DNA from: Zygnema cylindricum
Taxonomy: Eukaryota; Streptophyta; Zygnematophyceae; Zygnematales; Zygnemataceae
Direction of reading: 5' to 3'
Assembly: GCA_037447655.1 (NCBI GenBank)
Contig: JBBHKE010002769.1
Span: 82,501 to 146,500, forward strand
Length of the DNA: 64,000 bases
In this document: positions 1-13,800 of the stretch, piece by piece
How the letters are laid out: the number at the start of each line of letters is the position of its first letter
Position numbering within the stretch: position 1 is the first letter of the stretch
The notes under the pieces: model-generated
The model's input: only the letters and a program-made list of their open reading frames with translations
Told to the model about the DNA's origin: nothing
Databases searched by the model: none
Made by a program: the position numbers and the translations under genes

Positions 1-1824
1 TTATTAAATTATTTTTGCTATCATTTTGTTAGAATACAAAAATAACGGAGTTTATTAAAAAATGCGATGGTAAATCATCTGAGTATTATTAGAATTAGCT
101 GCACTAAATTGTGTGTCGCCACGTGGCTCATCGAAAGCTACTTAAGAAAGGTAATGTGATTTTGGGTCAAAAGAAAAAAAAAAGGGACCGGAATGGGAGT
201 GATGAGATCTAATAGGGCTGGGCAGTGTACAGCACCATTTCGTTGGAAAAAATGAATAAATAAAGAAATAAACAAACAAATATAAATAAACGAAATAAAA
301 TAAAAATAGCAAAAAATAGGAACAATTGTAAGAAAGAGTCTCAAGTTTGTGTGAATGATATGAAATCAAAAAGACTATCCATTGCAAGCTGCCATTATGT
401 CTAATATTAATGTGGTATATTTGGCTACAATCAGTACTGTAGCTTGTAGATTTAAGTATTACTTAAATATATTTTAAATAAACATCTGATACGGTTCAAT
501 TTCATGGCATACTATTTCAGACGTGTGATGTCAGACATGTCCTCAAATGAGAGTTCTGGGTGCATTGATGTTTCCTTCCGAAAATATATATATATACTGA
601 ACTGTGTTTTTTTATGATTACCATGAAGGGTGTGGCAGGAAATAACTTAGACCAAGTAATTTTGGAGGAGTGTATGTTGTGAATTTAAAATTTTGATGCC
701 AATAATAGGATCTGAACCTGTTTCCTGGACAAAGTACCTTGAACAAAAAATTGTACACGTCAGCATCTACTGTAGTTTTCATGCTTCTCTTCTCAGTGAG
801 TTTCCCAAGCCTTTCCTCAAACGACAATACTGTCAGAATTTGCTGTTAATTTGACAACTCGAAAAGAGAAAACTGACACTATTGCAACGATGTTTGACAA
901 GTGCGTCGATAAAATGAGTTGCAAAAAAAAAAAAAAAAATGACTTTCTCTAGGCGAAGAATCCAGCAGTGGCGTGTCCAATACTGCGAAGCAATATGGCA
1001 GATTGTTAAATTGTTAAGTATCTCGCCGACCAATAAGAATTCAGCTATAAGATTTTCATCTGACGCAACAAAGCCATAACACATATTTGATTTTCCACCA
1101 CAAACTGAGTACACGCAGTAACGGGTTCTATGCTATATACTATTTTTAGTATTTTCTTGTGGTATTTAATACCACAAGAACATTAGCAATGAGGCCTGAA
1201 GCTAAGGTGAAATACACACTATTTTCATTTTCTATGTTTTTATTACTGAGTAACTAAAAATGTTACTTCTATTGAAAAATCTTCCGCATATAACATCCTA
1301 ATGGAACAACAAAAAAAAAAAAAACTTTGTTCGTATTGTGATCCACACACGTCCCGAGCAGCAATCCACTGTATTCTAATTTAACTATTCTGAGTTTGTA
1401 TATAAACATACAAAAGTTGCTTAGTATCTCTACATTATATGCTTTGACAAGTAAAAACACACTCACAAGTAAGTGCACACCCACTCCTTTATATTTTCTG
1501 GGCGGGCAAGCCAAACATTAGGCAAAATCACCTGCAAATCTTTTACTTACATTGTTAAAAAGTGTATTGTATCCTTTGGAGGAGGGAAATCGGTTAAGTA
1601 TGGAGCACCATATGGACACCATATATATGGTGAAGAAAGTCAATGGCAAAATAATATGGGAGACGAAAGAAGTTGTAATGGATAATGAAACTAAAGTTGT
1701 AAAATGGAGTGAAAGGAAGTCTAGAGCTGACGTTTCGCGTATTTATAAACGTTTTCGTGCGCAAATCTTGGACGGTTGGCAAGATTTGAATTTTGGCCGA
1801 CAAAATTTTGGAAAGTAGTCAAAG

Positions 1825-2027
1825 TACACCGTGAATCGTTATTAGCCTTATGTACTCTATATCGGCACCCCAAAATTTTGACATTGATACCTTAAATAGA
1901 ATATATTACACTATTTAAGAACGTGGACCATAATCTGCCACGTCTCCTGGCACTATATTAGAATGAATGACGCTAATTTTTTCTTTACTCTAATAATTTC
2001 TTTAGTCTAATAACGATTCAAGGTGTA
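1825..2027. mobile_element. MITE, TACACCGTG family, copy 1
   Basis: The ends are a 21-bp terminal inverted repeat with one mismatch: TACACCGTGAATCGTTATTAG-type on the left (1825-1845) and its complement at 2007-2027. The outermost TA at each end may be a TA target duplication, as in Tc1/mariner-type MITEs. There is no coding capacity in 203 bp. Related copies lie at 10054, 13420, 15223 and 35997, with decayed ones at 11449 and 17173. Confidence 0.8.
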
Positions 2028-3210
2028 GTCTTGAAGGCAGGTTTTGTCACTTTCTACTTTCTGTTACGGTGTTTTTTATTCTTAAATGAAACAAGCACAA
2101 AAGTACAAACGAGAGGAAGTAGAAAACGACAGAAGTCAGTTTCCTACACGAGAGGAGTTGTTATTCGTCACAGCGAATTCGAAAAAGGACGTACGACTTT
2201 ATTAAAAAATGGGAGAGTCAAGAATTGAAGACAACCGTGAAATAGGACCGTGCGATGAGCGTCAGATTTATCCGACGGCGGGAATGTCCTCCTTGAAGTC
2301 GGCGGCAAGTTCCAGCGACAAGGAGAAGTCAAGATCACCACCCACCAGGTGACGAACACAGAGCCAGGCATAAACACACGTGTCAATGACTGTACGGATG
2401 GCTTGAAAAAGTACGCAAATTATTTTTTCGCGGCTCAAAACGCCCAGTACCAAGCTTTACTCAAAACGGAGACGGAGAACGACTTTGACAGCTGATCTGC
2501 TGTTTATGATTGGCTAATGCTTTTTCTTTTTTTTTCTAAAAATACTGGAAATTGGATTTCAAGCAGCGTCCATGCTCCGTCAGACGTTTCTGCAGAAACG
2601 AGTTAATCCAACGGTTGGCAGGCTGGAAGCAGAACTGAAGTCTTTAGCGTCCGTGAATCACGATTGCCTGCCAGATCTTCGCCTTTAGGAAGGAACTGTA
2701 CGAACCTCCAAAGAGGGGGAAAAAAAAGGCAAATTAGGTAACTGGCAAGCCCTCCATAACAATAGTCTTGCTGATGATTAACGCCCAAACAGTGGGGAAA
2801 GCACTTTCAGAAACTTGTTTTATGATTTATGATCCACTTAATAAAAGCCACGTGGATGTCTTCAGAACTATATTTACGATTCTCGATTTATAAAGCGCTA
2901 ACAGCCGTACCGTTTGAACCAGCCCTCGGCTCTCGACTAGCAGGGAGGTGGGAACAGTCCAAACTGTTCCGAAACCGCCGGTTTATGAGAGATGACTTCA
3001 TCACAAACAAAAAACAAAAAATATCGGTCGTCCACCTACCAGAAACGGTGAGGTTCGCAATGTGGGCCCATGTGACGGCAGGTGATCGTCAACCAACTAT
3101 TCCGTCGCACACCTGGAAAATATCCAATGATTTTACGTCGTACGTGACATTCTGTCGCAAGGAGTACTGCAGAGAGTCGTCCAAACAGGGAGATGGTCCT
3201 TAATCCAGTT

Positions 3211-3218
3211 TCTATAAA
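3211..3218 (+). promoter_or_regulatory. Candidate TATA box of the UDP-glucose dehydrogenase gene
   Basis: TCTATAAATT lies about 135 bp upstream of the ATG at 3351, in a reasonable position for a TATA box with a leader of roughly 100 nt. This is motif and distance only; no transcript data support it. Confidence 0.45.
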
Positions 3219-3350
3219 TTGTAATTCTGCGTTATTCTAGGTATAGACGCCACTCCGTGTCAAGTGTTTCTTATTGTCAACAGCTTCACCATCTCGGCTG
3301 CCTGAGTTTCCTTATTGTTCTTTCACTACTTCCTTTCTTCCTTTGCCAAA

Positions 3351-6300
3351 ATGGTGAAGATTTGCTGTATTGGTGCCGGATATGTCGGAGGCCCGACTAT
3401 GGCCATGATTGCCTACAAATGTCCTGATATTACCGTCACTGTTGTTGATATCAGCAAGCCTCGTATTGCAGCATGGAACAGGTAATAGACGATTCCTCTT
3501 CCTAGCTAGTTTGTTTCTTCTCTAGGTTTACTGTTGTCATAGATGTTCATTCAATGTGGGGAATATCTTGCTAGATCTGGATGACCATGCCTGGATGAGC
3601 GATGTCTAACCTCGCCGGAAATTCATTTTTGGTCAGATCATATTTAATATTTCTGAATTTCAATTTTAATCAGATCGATTGTATACTGCCGGAAGTTCAG
3701 TTTTGATCAGATCTTGAAGTTCATTCTTGATCAGATCTTGAAGTTCATTCTTGATCAGATCGTATTCTATTCTGGAGGAAGCTAGTTTTGATCAGCTCTG
3801 GAAGTCTTTTTTTAATGAGATCCTTATTCACTGCACTTCAATCTGCGGATGATTTTTGCATTTGCACTGGAGATGTAAATACTTTTGGAAGTCGAATTTT
3901 AATCACTTCGTTTTTTATACTCATGGCAGTTCAGTTTTCATCAGGTCCGGAAGTTCATTTTTGATAATATCCTTGTTCATTGTAGTTCAATCTGCAGATA
4001 ACTCTGCATTTGCATTTGAGATCGAAACCCTTTGATTCGCTGCTTAGATTAGACTTTTTATTATACGAGGAAGAAGCTATGTTTTTGGTTTTACAATACC
4101 TCATGCATTGTCTCTTAGGGAAGGTGTCTACCATACATTTTTCCGGAATCTATTTGTTTTCGTACTGAGGTGCAATGGTAATTGACAAAATGAATTTATG
4201 CCTTTCATTTTCTTTTTGGACAGTGACACCTTGCCGATCTACGAGCCTGGCCTTGATGATGTGGTGAAGGCCGCCAGGGGACGTAATCTGTTTTTCTCAA
4301 CGGAAGTTGAGAAGTATGTTGCAGAGGCTGACATTATCTTCGTGTCTGTCAATACTCCAACCAAGGTATTTTTTTGCCTTTCTCGTAATGTAGGAGGTTT
4401 CGAATGTTCAGTGCATTTTTTGCGGAGGATCCAGATTTATTTTGGTCTACACTGTAATCATGAATTGGATCCGGAAGCATTGTTTTACTTCCCTAAACGA
4501 AGATTCGTTTAACCAACTCTCTAATTTGTTCGAACATTTTCAACGCACTGAAATCGTGCTATTTAATGCAGACTCGTGGTCTAGGAGCCGGAAAGGCCGC
4601 GGATCTGACTTACTGGGAAAGTGCTGCGCGTATGATCGGTGAAGTGTGCAAGACTGACAAGATTGTTGTGGAGAAATCCACCGTTCCAGTCAAAACGGCT
4701 GAAGCTATTGAGAAGATTCTTACTCATAACAACAAGGGCATCAACTTCGATGTTAGTATTCGTAGCCACATTAGAGGTGGTTTTTCCCTTGAGATTATGG
4801 TCTGCTCATGGCTTTTCATTTTTGACAATAATGACTTGTTTCATAGATTGTTTTGGACATGGATTTTATGGCTGGCTCCAAATCTAAACTTTGCCTTGTA
4901 TTTGCCTGGACTTCGCAGATTCTCTCTAACCCTGAATTTCTGGCTGAGGGAACTGCTATGGAAGATTTGGACAAACCTGATCGTGTCCTCATTGGTAAAA
5001 TTACTTTTCATATAGCTTAACCTTTTCTGTCGTTGTTCTTATTTTCTTCGTCATGATGATCATGAAAATGTGCAGGTTTCTGTGAAAGTGTCATTTTTTG
5101 ATTGCTCTCGCCAATTTGATGAAGGTTTTCCTTGATACAGTTTAATATTCTCGGATTTCCTGGAGATGTATGTGATGTAGCGTAAATGGCTTTTACCTGA
5201 CCTCACTGTTAAATGTGTTTCAGGTGGTCGCACCACTCCTCAGGGCCAGGCAGCTGTAGCGGCATTGGCTGCTGTTTATGCTCACTGGGTACCCGAGGAG
5301 AACATCATCCGTACCAATCTCTGGTAAGTGTGCATAAGCATTTTACATGGTTTCAATCACAAAGGTTCTCATTCTGGCTGATCTCTCGTTTGACCTAGTT
5401 TTGCAATTTTATCATTTGACCTGCATTTTCAATTTTCTTTTGATCTGGATTTTTGATGAAGGTAAGGGCTTGAAAGATTGTTTTAGTCTGTCGAGTCATT
5501 TTCTGGTCAATTCCATCGGCCTTGATATTCGCTGTCTTGTAGACATTCTATTCATCTGCCATGTGAAGGTGCTTTAAAGATAATTCTTTATCCTTTTTTT
5601 TTTTAACTTTCTCGTCTGACCTGGATTTTCAATTTCTTGTCAACAGGTCTGCTGAATTATCAAAATTGGCTGCCAATGCCTTCCTTGCTCAGCGTATTTC
5701 TTCAGTCAACTCCATGTCCGCTCTGTGTGAGGCTACTGGAGCCGATGTCTCAGAAGTTGCCTTTGCTATTGGAAAAGATTCACGTATCGGACCCAAGTTT
5801 CTGGGAGCATCAGTTGGATTTGGTGGATCTTGCTTCCAGAAGGTAGTCATTGGTTGGCTGCTGAATTATATGATTGTTGCTGGATTTTCTGTTGCTCTAA
5901 TTGTGTTTTCAATTGTTGAAGCAAAGTCAAACCGTGATTTTGTTTTTGTTTCATGGTGAGTGTTGACTGGGTGTGAGAAAATTAGTTAAATTACACTTCT
6001 GCATGATGTTGTTTAAATTTGTCCGTATCTTGTTATTTAGTGCTATGAAATGATGTTTTTTTTTGACAAGAGTTTGTATACACAGCCAACAGATTTCACT
6101 GATGGTTCTAGGTATGATAGCTTTGGATAGCCTTACGTGATTGACTTCATGTCTGGATTTCCTTTTCCCATTTATGGCGTAACCTTAGAGTTTTATGGAT
6201 CTTTTGCTGACCATCCTTTATGTCATGGTTTTTCTTAACAGGATATTTTGAACTTGGTCTACATCTGCGAGTGCAATGGCTTGCCAGAGGTTGCTGCTTA

Positions 6301-7418
6301 CTGGAAGCAGGTGGTGTCTATTAATGACTATCAAAAGTCTCGCTTTGTCAAGCGGGTGGTATCCTCTATGTTCAACACAGTGTCCGGTAAAAAGATTGCG
6401 TTGCTCGGTTTCGCTTTCAAGAAGGACACTGGAGACACTCGTGAGACACCTGCCATTGATGTTGCCCATGGCCTCCTTGGAGATAACGCAATTCTCAGCA
6501 TTTACGATCCTCAAGTTACTGAGGACCAGATCAGACGTGACCTGTCCATGAACAAGTTTGACTGGGATCACCCTCTCCACCTACAGCCAGTCAGCCCCAC
6601 AGCACACAAGAAGGTACTTAGATTGCTCTGCTTAAATATTCTTGTTGGTCAAAGCATAGTTTTTCCCGTTGTGATACTTTTTGGTACTTCGTTGTCAGAT
6701 AAATATCCTCGCCATACTTTCAAATTCTAATTCGTTTTATGTTTCTGTACTTACACGAGCATGCCTCTATTCTGCGGAATGTTTTCTCTCATGATCGCTG
6801 TGGTTGACTGATGCTCCGCTGATTTGAATGTAGTTCAAAATATTCAATTCATATGACGGTGTTTGTAGGTCCTACTTTTAGCTTGGAAAATTCCAATACT
6901 CTTTTTTTTTCGTTTGCAGGTGACTGTCTGCTGGGATGCCTATGCTGCCTGTAAGGATGCTCATGCTCTTTGCATCATCACCGAGTGGGATGAGTTCAAG
7001 ACACTTGATTACCAGGTATACTGGCTTTCTCTCTTTCACTACATTGTATAGTTGCATTGTGTTTTTACCTATTTTTTGTTGCTGAAATATGTTTCATTCT
7101 ACAACACGCTATATTTGTTGCACCCTATTCTAAATATCTTGCTTTTGCGAGGTAATTTCATCACTTTGTTTCTATACTCTTGTGTGTTCGTCCTTTCATC
7201 TCCTTTCCTCTTCTCTCGTGTCTTTGTCTCTGAAATTTTGTTGGTGTCTGCTATCTGTCTTGCAGAAAGTGTATGATTGCATGCAGAAGCCTGCCTTCGT
7301 TTTTGATGGACGAAACATTCTCCCAGCGGAGAAGCTTCGTGAGATTGGATTCATTGTTTTCTCCATTGGCAAGCCTTTGGACCCCTGGGTGAAGGACCTC
7401 CCAGCCGTAGCTAACTAG
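3351..7418 (+). CDS. UGD: UDP-glucose 6-dehydrogenase, 9 exons
   Basis: Cytosolic enzyme that oxidises UDP-glucose to UDP-glucuronate with two NAD+, feeding cell-wall sugars such as UDP-xylose and UDP-galacturonate. Exons: 3351-3481, 4224-4365, 4572-4751, 4919-4994, 5224-5323, 5647-5842, 6242-6613, 6920-7015, 7266-7418. They total 1446 nt, giving 481 aa, the usual length in plants. All eight introns are GT-AG and the frame closes exactly. The Rossmann motif GAGYVGG is at residues 8-14. STVPVKT follows, then [10 protein letters not shown] around 155-164 and LSKLAANAF with Lys216 and Asn220. The catalytic [10 protein letters not shown] has Cys272 and Asp276. The order is NAD-binding domain, central domain, UDP-binding domain. 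The start fits the conserved [14 protein letters not shown] opening. No lesions are visible. Eight coding introns are unusual compared with flowering-plant UGD genes as I recall them. The neighbour at 10818-16004 is convergent and functionally unrelated. Confidence 0.97.
3620..4040 (+). repeat. Degenerate repeats in intron 1 of UGD
   Basis: A 24-bp unit, CTTGAAGTTCATTCTTGATC plus AGAT, is present twice in exact tandem (3713-3736, 3737-3760). Looser copies of GGAAGTTCA..TTGATCAGATC flank it from about 3620 to 3970. A larger block with TTCAATCTGC and TGCATTTGCA (about 3833-3874) recurs in diverged form about 148 bp downstream (about 3982-4022). The function is unknown. Position in a long first intron would allow a role in expression, which is inference. 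Confidence 0.7.
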
Positions 7419-10400
7419 GTTGTTATAAAAACCTTAATCATGTGGAATTAATCGGTTTTTTTTTAAAGGTAAGCTAGTCTATTTAAATTGGTTAGAGATG
7501 CTCAATGTAATTCTCGTTTTAGTTTTGAAAGCTCGAAAACTCACTTTCCCCATTTCAGAACTTTTCAAAAAATGAATGGAGGTTTTCAAAACTTGTAGGG
7601 CATTTGCGAGGCAGCTCACTCAACAGCAGGTAGAGAATTTAATTGTTGTACAGCACAATGGGTGAGGCAGATTTTTTTAGCACAATTGTGCTTATCCGCT
7701 TGTAATTGCGTGGATCAGTGTACCACAAAGGAATCAAATTTATTTACTGTTATCAATCTCTTGCTAATGTTTGAAATGAATTTAAAACTTAAATGTTAGT
7801 GAATTGTCATGACGGAGTGAGTTGAAGTTTTTGGCTGGTTCTTTTTCTGTAGTGTTGTGCCACTGTAGTTCTTTTTATCATAGGTGGATGATAAAAGCTT
7901 TTCTTAAGATGAAAGTTTCCTTACACAGGTTCACTCTCCCTTGTAGAATCTAGATTAATGTGTCAATTGACAATTTCTCAATCATTACAACTGGATATTC
8001 TGGGCTATTAGGAGTTTTATATTCTGTCAAAGTACTGTAGAAAGTCAGCATACTTGGTCTGGTTCCTATAAAACACATTTTTTAAAGACTAAATTATTTT
8101 GGCTGTGATATTAGGACTTGGCCCATTACTGATTACTTGGACCTGTACTTTCTTGGACATGTTTCATTATTCCTAGCCTTCATCCTTGTATTTCTAGATG
8201 GTGATCCAATTTGAACAGGTCACCCAGTTTCCATCAGTTTCAACTGTTATTCATATATTTGCATTACCATATGTCAAATACCACCCATGGATATCTTATC
8301 TGCTAAACATAGAAGGAACACTCAAAAGCATAAGTTGTTTTCTAGTATAGTTAGTGTAGGTTGCCAATCGGACTGCATTCTGAGGTTACGGAAATCATTG
8401 TGTTGTCAAGATTTGTGAAAATAATTTGTGGAGGTCATGGATATAACGACGATATTAAATTAAATTCCGTAAAATAGTGCAAAAACTGGCGATAAAACAC
8501 GAGGTGGATCGATCGAAACCAAATTAGTAGAAAAGAGGATTGATGGTTAGAGGATAATACACTCTGTTGATGATTAGTTGTTCGTGCTTTGAACAAAATT
8601 ACTTTCACTCTATGTTTGCCTTATGCCTCTCGCGTCCCTTCGTACTTGCAGTTCAGAGCAAGTTTAGGATAGCAAAGTTACCTAAGAAAAGATTGAACAG
8701 ATATGTAGATAGCTTTTAGCTATCACCACTCAAATCTTATGTTTTTCAAATGGTAATTTGAATGCAGTTTAACAAATACATCCTAGATTAACATTTGGAA
8801 TAATCCTCTGAAGCATTCTTCTGTACCGTGGTGACAAATACGTAGGTTTTAATTATCTTTGCCGTTTTCAGTGTAGTGGATCTGAATATTTTATGAATAA
8901 AATGTCCAGAACTCCTGTTAGTGATTTTCCTCTCTTGGTTGCAGATATAGACCGATGCTACATTTATTAGTAAAAGTTAACAATTCATATGACCTTGTGT
9001 CACACTGAGCATGGTCTTTAGAAGGATTAACATTTTGTGCTCTTGCGGTTTGAGAAAATGCTGTACTACATACACCAATTTTCATTATGAAATAGTTGTG
9101 ATGGGAGTAGGGCTTAAATCCCATGCTCATGGTGCTGATTTTATCACATGCTACAACTCACTTTTATGCACACTTACAAATATGTATAGGAGATGTTTGG
9201 AATACTGTTATGCGAGTCTAAAACTTATTGCCTCCAGCGGTTAAAGTATCTTTTGCAAAGAGCATTTTCAGGCTAGAATGGTGTGCACCTTCACATATTT
9301 GCCTTTGAACTGGAGCAATTTAATGTAGTTATACAGGGGGAAATTGCAGCGCCCCAGCCCAACCAAGTTGATTGGCTTTCCCTTTGCCAGAAGCTTGCCA
9401 ATCCCCTATTAGAGTTGGTACTCTTGAATGATTGTCCTGTACTCTCTAAAACATGACTTTAGGCAACAATTATACAAAGTTGCCTTAAGTGCGTAACAAA
9501 CTTGACACAATTTCTGTCTTCCAGCTTCAAACATACAGTCAATGAGATGGTCAGCACATAACATGTGAAGGATATGTCTTTTCAGCTTTTCTAACCATGT
9601 TTGACCTTGCCATTGCAACAAGTACTGGTGCATATCGACTCACATCGCATGTTTATGTCGATGCCTGGCATACAACAGTCAACGAAAGCGCTTTCACTTG
9701 CATAAATCAACATTAGACTGGTTCAATAGGCCTATCCTAAACTTGTGAGTCTCGTGAAATATTGGTATGGTGTGATGTCCGCGTGACTTATCCATACTTC
9801 CGTCAAATATTGGTCTGCTGCGTCAGTTTACAGTTAGAAACTGTGTACCGTGGTGGGTAACAGAAATTCCTTTCTCTGTAGCTTGATTTTTCTTACATAG
9901 CTCTACAAATTGGTAGATCTCTGGAAGCTGTGGTCCTGAGGACCGGCAATAACTTGGAGGTGGGTGTAATGTAGCCAAAATACATACTCCATTATAAATT
10001 TTACGACATGTGACGCCATACAGCACATCAACAAAATCTGTGTACCACCAATGTACACCGTGTATCGCTATTAGTGTTAACAATTTTCTAGCCACTTGAA
10101 ACATCTTTTCTCCGTACATACTTCTCCTATTTTCACATGGAGATGGCCAGTGGGAGGGTGAGAATTTTGGCTTTCAATCGCAACCGTCAGATCCATCATC
10201 CGACAAGTGTGTACGGAGAAAAGATGTTTTAAGCGGCAAAAAAACATTAACACCAATAACGATACGCAGCGTAGGATTGGCAAGAAAATTAGACATAGCA
10301 TCAGCATATATTTACACCAGTGAAATATCAGAAAGGGAAAACGTCGAAAACATCAGCGCTTCAGATGACCCCATTTCTGGAAAATGTGGACATATACATC

Positions 10401-10817
10401 CAAAGGAAAAAAAATCTCACCGCATCAAACATCAGACCTGATCCGATTTGATGCACAAAACTAGCAACAGGATTGACCAAGATTGACCAAGATCCTCGAC
10501 CATAAAATGGGACCCAAGGTCAAATAACTCAACAAAATATGGCATACAAGATAGTATTTCATAATATGACAAGTATCAGATGGCCCATATTGCAGCTCAA
10601 AACAGTCCCCACATGACACTTTGCTTAAAAAAAAAGAAAAATGCAACAGTCAAACTTAACAGCACTCAGTAAATTGAGAAAAAACCATGGAGCTTCTTTA
10701 TTGGCTGACCATCGTTGATCAAAAATAGTGTTGAGTAATACATAAACAATAGGCTGATCAATATTAAATACCAGAAGAATTAACCACCGATTATAATATA
10801 TATTCGCCCTTTCCTAC
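7419..10817. other. Intergenic region between two convergent genes
   Basis: Holds the 3' ends of both genes and no convincing reading frame. The frame at 9409-9633 (-, 74 aa) has no domain I recognise. The one clear structure is the MITE at 10054-10273. Possible AATAAA-like signals occur (for example near 8893), but I cannot assign a poly(A) site. Confidence 0.55.
10054..10273. mobile_element. MITE, TACACCGTG family, copy 2 (long inverted repeats)
   Basis: Terminal inverted repeats of about 65 bp with several mismatches: the left end starts TACACCGTGTATCGCTATTA and the right end is the complement of TACGCTGCGTATCGTTATTG. Both arms also contain AAACATCTTTTCTCCGTACA. The element is 220 bp with no coding capacity. 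It is a longer-armed subtype shared with the copy at 35997-36218. Confidence 0.8.
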
Positions 10818-13800
10818 CTATAATTGAGACATTTTTTTCCCACCGATGTAACTAACAACGGCTGGAACCGTTTTCTGCAACGATGCTGCAGCTGAATGTA
10901 AATTCTCCAAAAACTCTTCTTGAGTCGGGCGCCCTCCATCCACAATATCCGTAATTGATTTGATGGCAATAATTGGAATTCCAAAAGTTTTTGCGACCCA
11001 TGCGACTCCAGCACACTGCATTCCCAGAAACAAAAATATAAATTATAATAAAAGTATTTGATATAAATTATGATATTCAATATAAATTCAATTTATATTT
11101 AAAATTATTTAAAAATATTAAATGTAAATTATAATATAACGGTAATGAGTAAAACAAGTTCAGACAATTTTTTTTAGTGTTGCAACAACTTCGATGATCA
11201 CGACCGGATATAGTGCTGGTCGCAGTAATAGACGTGGACAATATAGTGTTCAAAATTCCACTTTGTACTCATTATTACATTCTGTGTTTTACTTTCTTTT
11301 GGACTTACACGTGTAAATCTGGCCTGTTATGCTTTTTGTTGGTCGCTTTGCCCTTAAGGAAACATTTTTTTTTTATCTTGTTTGAACCGAACATCGGGGA
11401 TCATTTGCCCCATATAAAACGATTTTGTCCTCAAAAAGAAAGAAACGCTATACCGTGAATCGTGATTAAAGTAAAAGTGATTTCAAGTGTCCGAAGTAAG
11501 TACTAACGATTCTAAATCAGGTTCGGATGACGTGGACAAATTTTGACTGTTTGTAATAATACATTCTCAACACTATTTCACAGTCAATGGCACAAAAAAA
11601 CACGACGCCAATTTAGTGTTATTAACCCTAATAAATAATGATGATAATCAAGTTGGAACAATATTGACACCCTACATATCTGATAGCACCCTTGAAAAAT
11701 CCGTTTCTTGTAGGAACCTTCTCCTCTACAGCAAATTCCAATTTGTAAGTTTTCATCAAATGAATTTGGTATAATGTAGGATAGTATTCGTCTCACCTCC
11801 ATATCCTTTACAACAGCTCCACTAGCCTCTATGTACTCTTTGTCCTCAGCACTCATGTCAAATGAATTTCCTGTGGTTATCCGTCCTTCCTGAAAAAAAA
11901 CAAGATTACAACTTATGTTAATTCTACATCACAAACAATCTTACGAACAAAACACGACAAACAGAGTACTCTATGACAGTTCCAGAATCGATGTTAATTA
12001 CACATCACAAACATTTTTACAATCAAAACAGCACAAGCAGAATACTACATGTTTGTTCCGCAATCTATGTTATTTCGACATCAAAAACATTTTTACATAC
12101 ATAAGGCTACAAACAGAATATATGTAAGTGAATTTTTAATATAACAACGCCCCACGGTCTACATAAGTGGTTTACAGATAAGAAAGTAGTTACATTCACC
12201 AAAACCTCAAAAAATGATAACAGTTAAATTCGCAGCAGTTACATCGCTATTAAAGATACAGCACTATTTCGAGTGCGTTTTAATGTTTTGACCAAAAATC
12301 CTAAATTAGTGTTCATAACACCACTTGTTGAAGTGGTCCACAATAAGTCACGTTGCCAACCATAATTTAGTTTAGCTAATACTTAATCCACTTAATATTA
12401 ACATTTCACTGACTCTAATAGAGATAGACAGTGTTAGTTGTACAATTACCTTCAGTCCACAAGCATCAATAAGCCCTTGGGAAGAAAGGGCAGCAATCTC
12501 TCCTACCCCATATTTATCAAATCCCTGCAAAAAAAGTGCAAAAGAAAATAAACCAGTTAAGTATCTCAGCTCAGATACAGATCTAAAACTACAATACCTC
12601 CTTTTTTAAAAATATGATCAATTGACGTGGGAAGTCAATGGAAAGATATCCAGTCAACAGCATACTTAAAACTGCGAGAGGAAGGAGAAAAACATGAGAA
12701 ACAAGGCAAATCGAATAAACAGTTATGGATCTGTTTAAACTTACACTCAAAAGCGGAAAGGTTGAGAGGGAAAGAGGAGAGGAAGAGGGTGTCAATGCAG
12801 AGTGAAGAGGAAGGGCAAGTGATGTGGGGTAAACCTCTTCACAACTACGTGAACTAAAAAAAGGGCAAACTACGAGTAGACATGAAAATGGCATCATTAA
12901 GATTAATAAATCCATGGTAACAGAAGACGTCCAATGGACATACAAACAAACAAGTTGCAAATATATAGTGATATAAGATAATTACCGGCAATGCTATTCT
13001 ACGATCATGATTTGCAATATGTGTCGCTATGTAAACATCTCCAATAGCAGCTCCTTTTGCCTGAAAAATGCGACATTTCAAATAAAAAAAGGAGGTAGAA
13101 AGAAAAAAGAGGTTAAAAGAAAGGCAAAGTAGTTGAGGGTGCCATCCAGGATGCCTTGAGGAGTAAGAACTAGGATAAGGACCAGGATTAAAATTAGAAG
13201 TAAAATTAGAAGTAAATTAACGTAAAATTAAAAGAGGCCACAATTTCTGAAGTAAAAGAGGAATTTTTCTCACATACAGTTCTCACGTACTGTTGCGATC
13301 CCTCAATTAGTCACACAATGCAGTAAGCAAGTCAATTAACATTTCTATCTCACAAGCCTTGGCAGCTATACTAACCCACAATGTGAGCATAAAAAATGAA
13401 GGCAGCACAAGGTATCTACTACACCGTGAATCACTATTAGAGTTAAGAAATATATGAAATGGGGTTTTATTTTATGTTATTTATTCTAATTTAGGTTCGA
13501 GCAACGTGGACAATTTCCAACCGCCACCAAAATTAGCGATAAGAAAAAAAAAGTTGGTATTATCAACGCTATCTGACATTCAGGGACCAAAAAAAACTGG
13601 CACTGAATTAGTGTTATTGACGCTAACAGCGATTCACGGTGTACTGTTTGCAAAGGATTAAGAAAAAAGTACCTTGAAGCCTCCAGCTGTCCCTGCGTTA
13701 ATGATAATATCTGGCTTGAAGGCATCAATGGCTGCATATGTGAGAACAGCCGAGGGCACAGTTCCCACATTGTCCACTCCTACGGCAAAAAACAAAACGC

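Larger units (their letters stand above)
1..3350. other. Upstream intergenic region, no gene seen
   Basis: AT-rich DNA with homopolymer runs and only short, unconvincing reading frames. The longest frame near the gene (2829-3203, +, 124 aa) has no recognisable domain and I treat it as chance. The only structured features I see are the inverted-repeat element at 1825-2027 and the candidate TATA box of the downstream gene. Confidence 0.6.

Noticed and set aside
2829-3203. 124-codon frame upstream of UGD
   Set aside because: No domain, no splice or codon support, and it overlaps the likely promoter side of the gene.
9409-9633. Third host gene between UGD and MTN
   Set aside because: Short cysteine-rich frame without domain or neighbouring exons; treated as intergenic.
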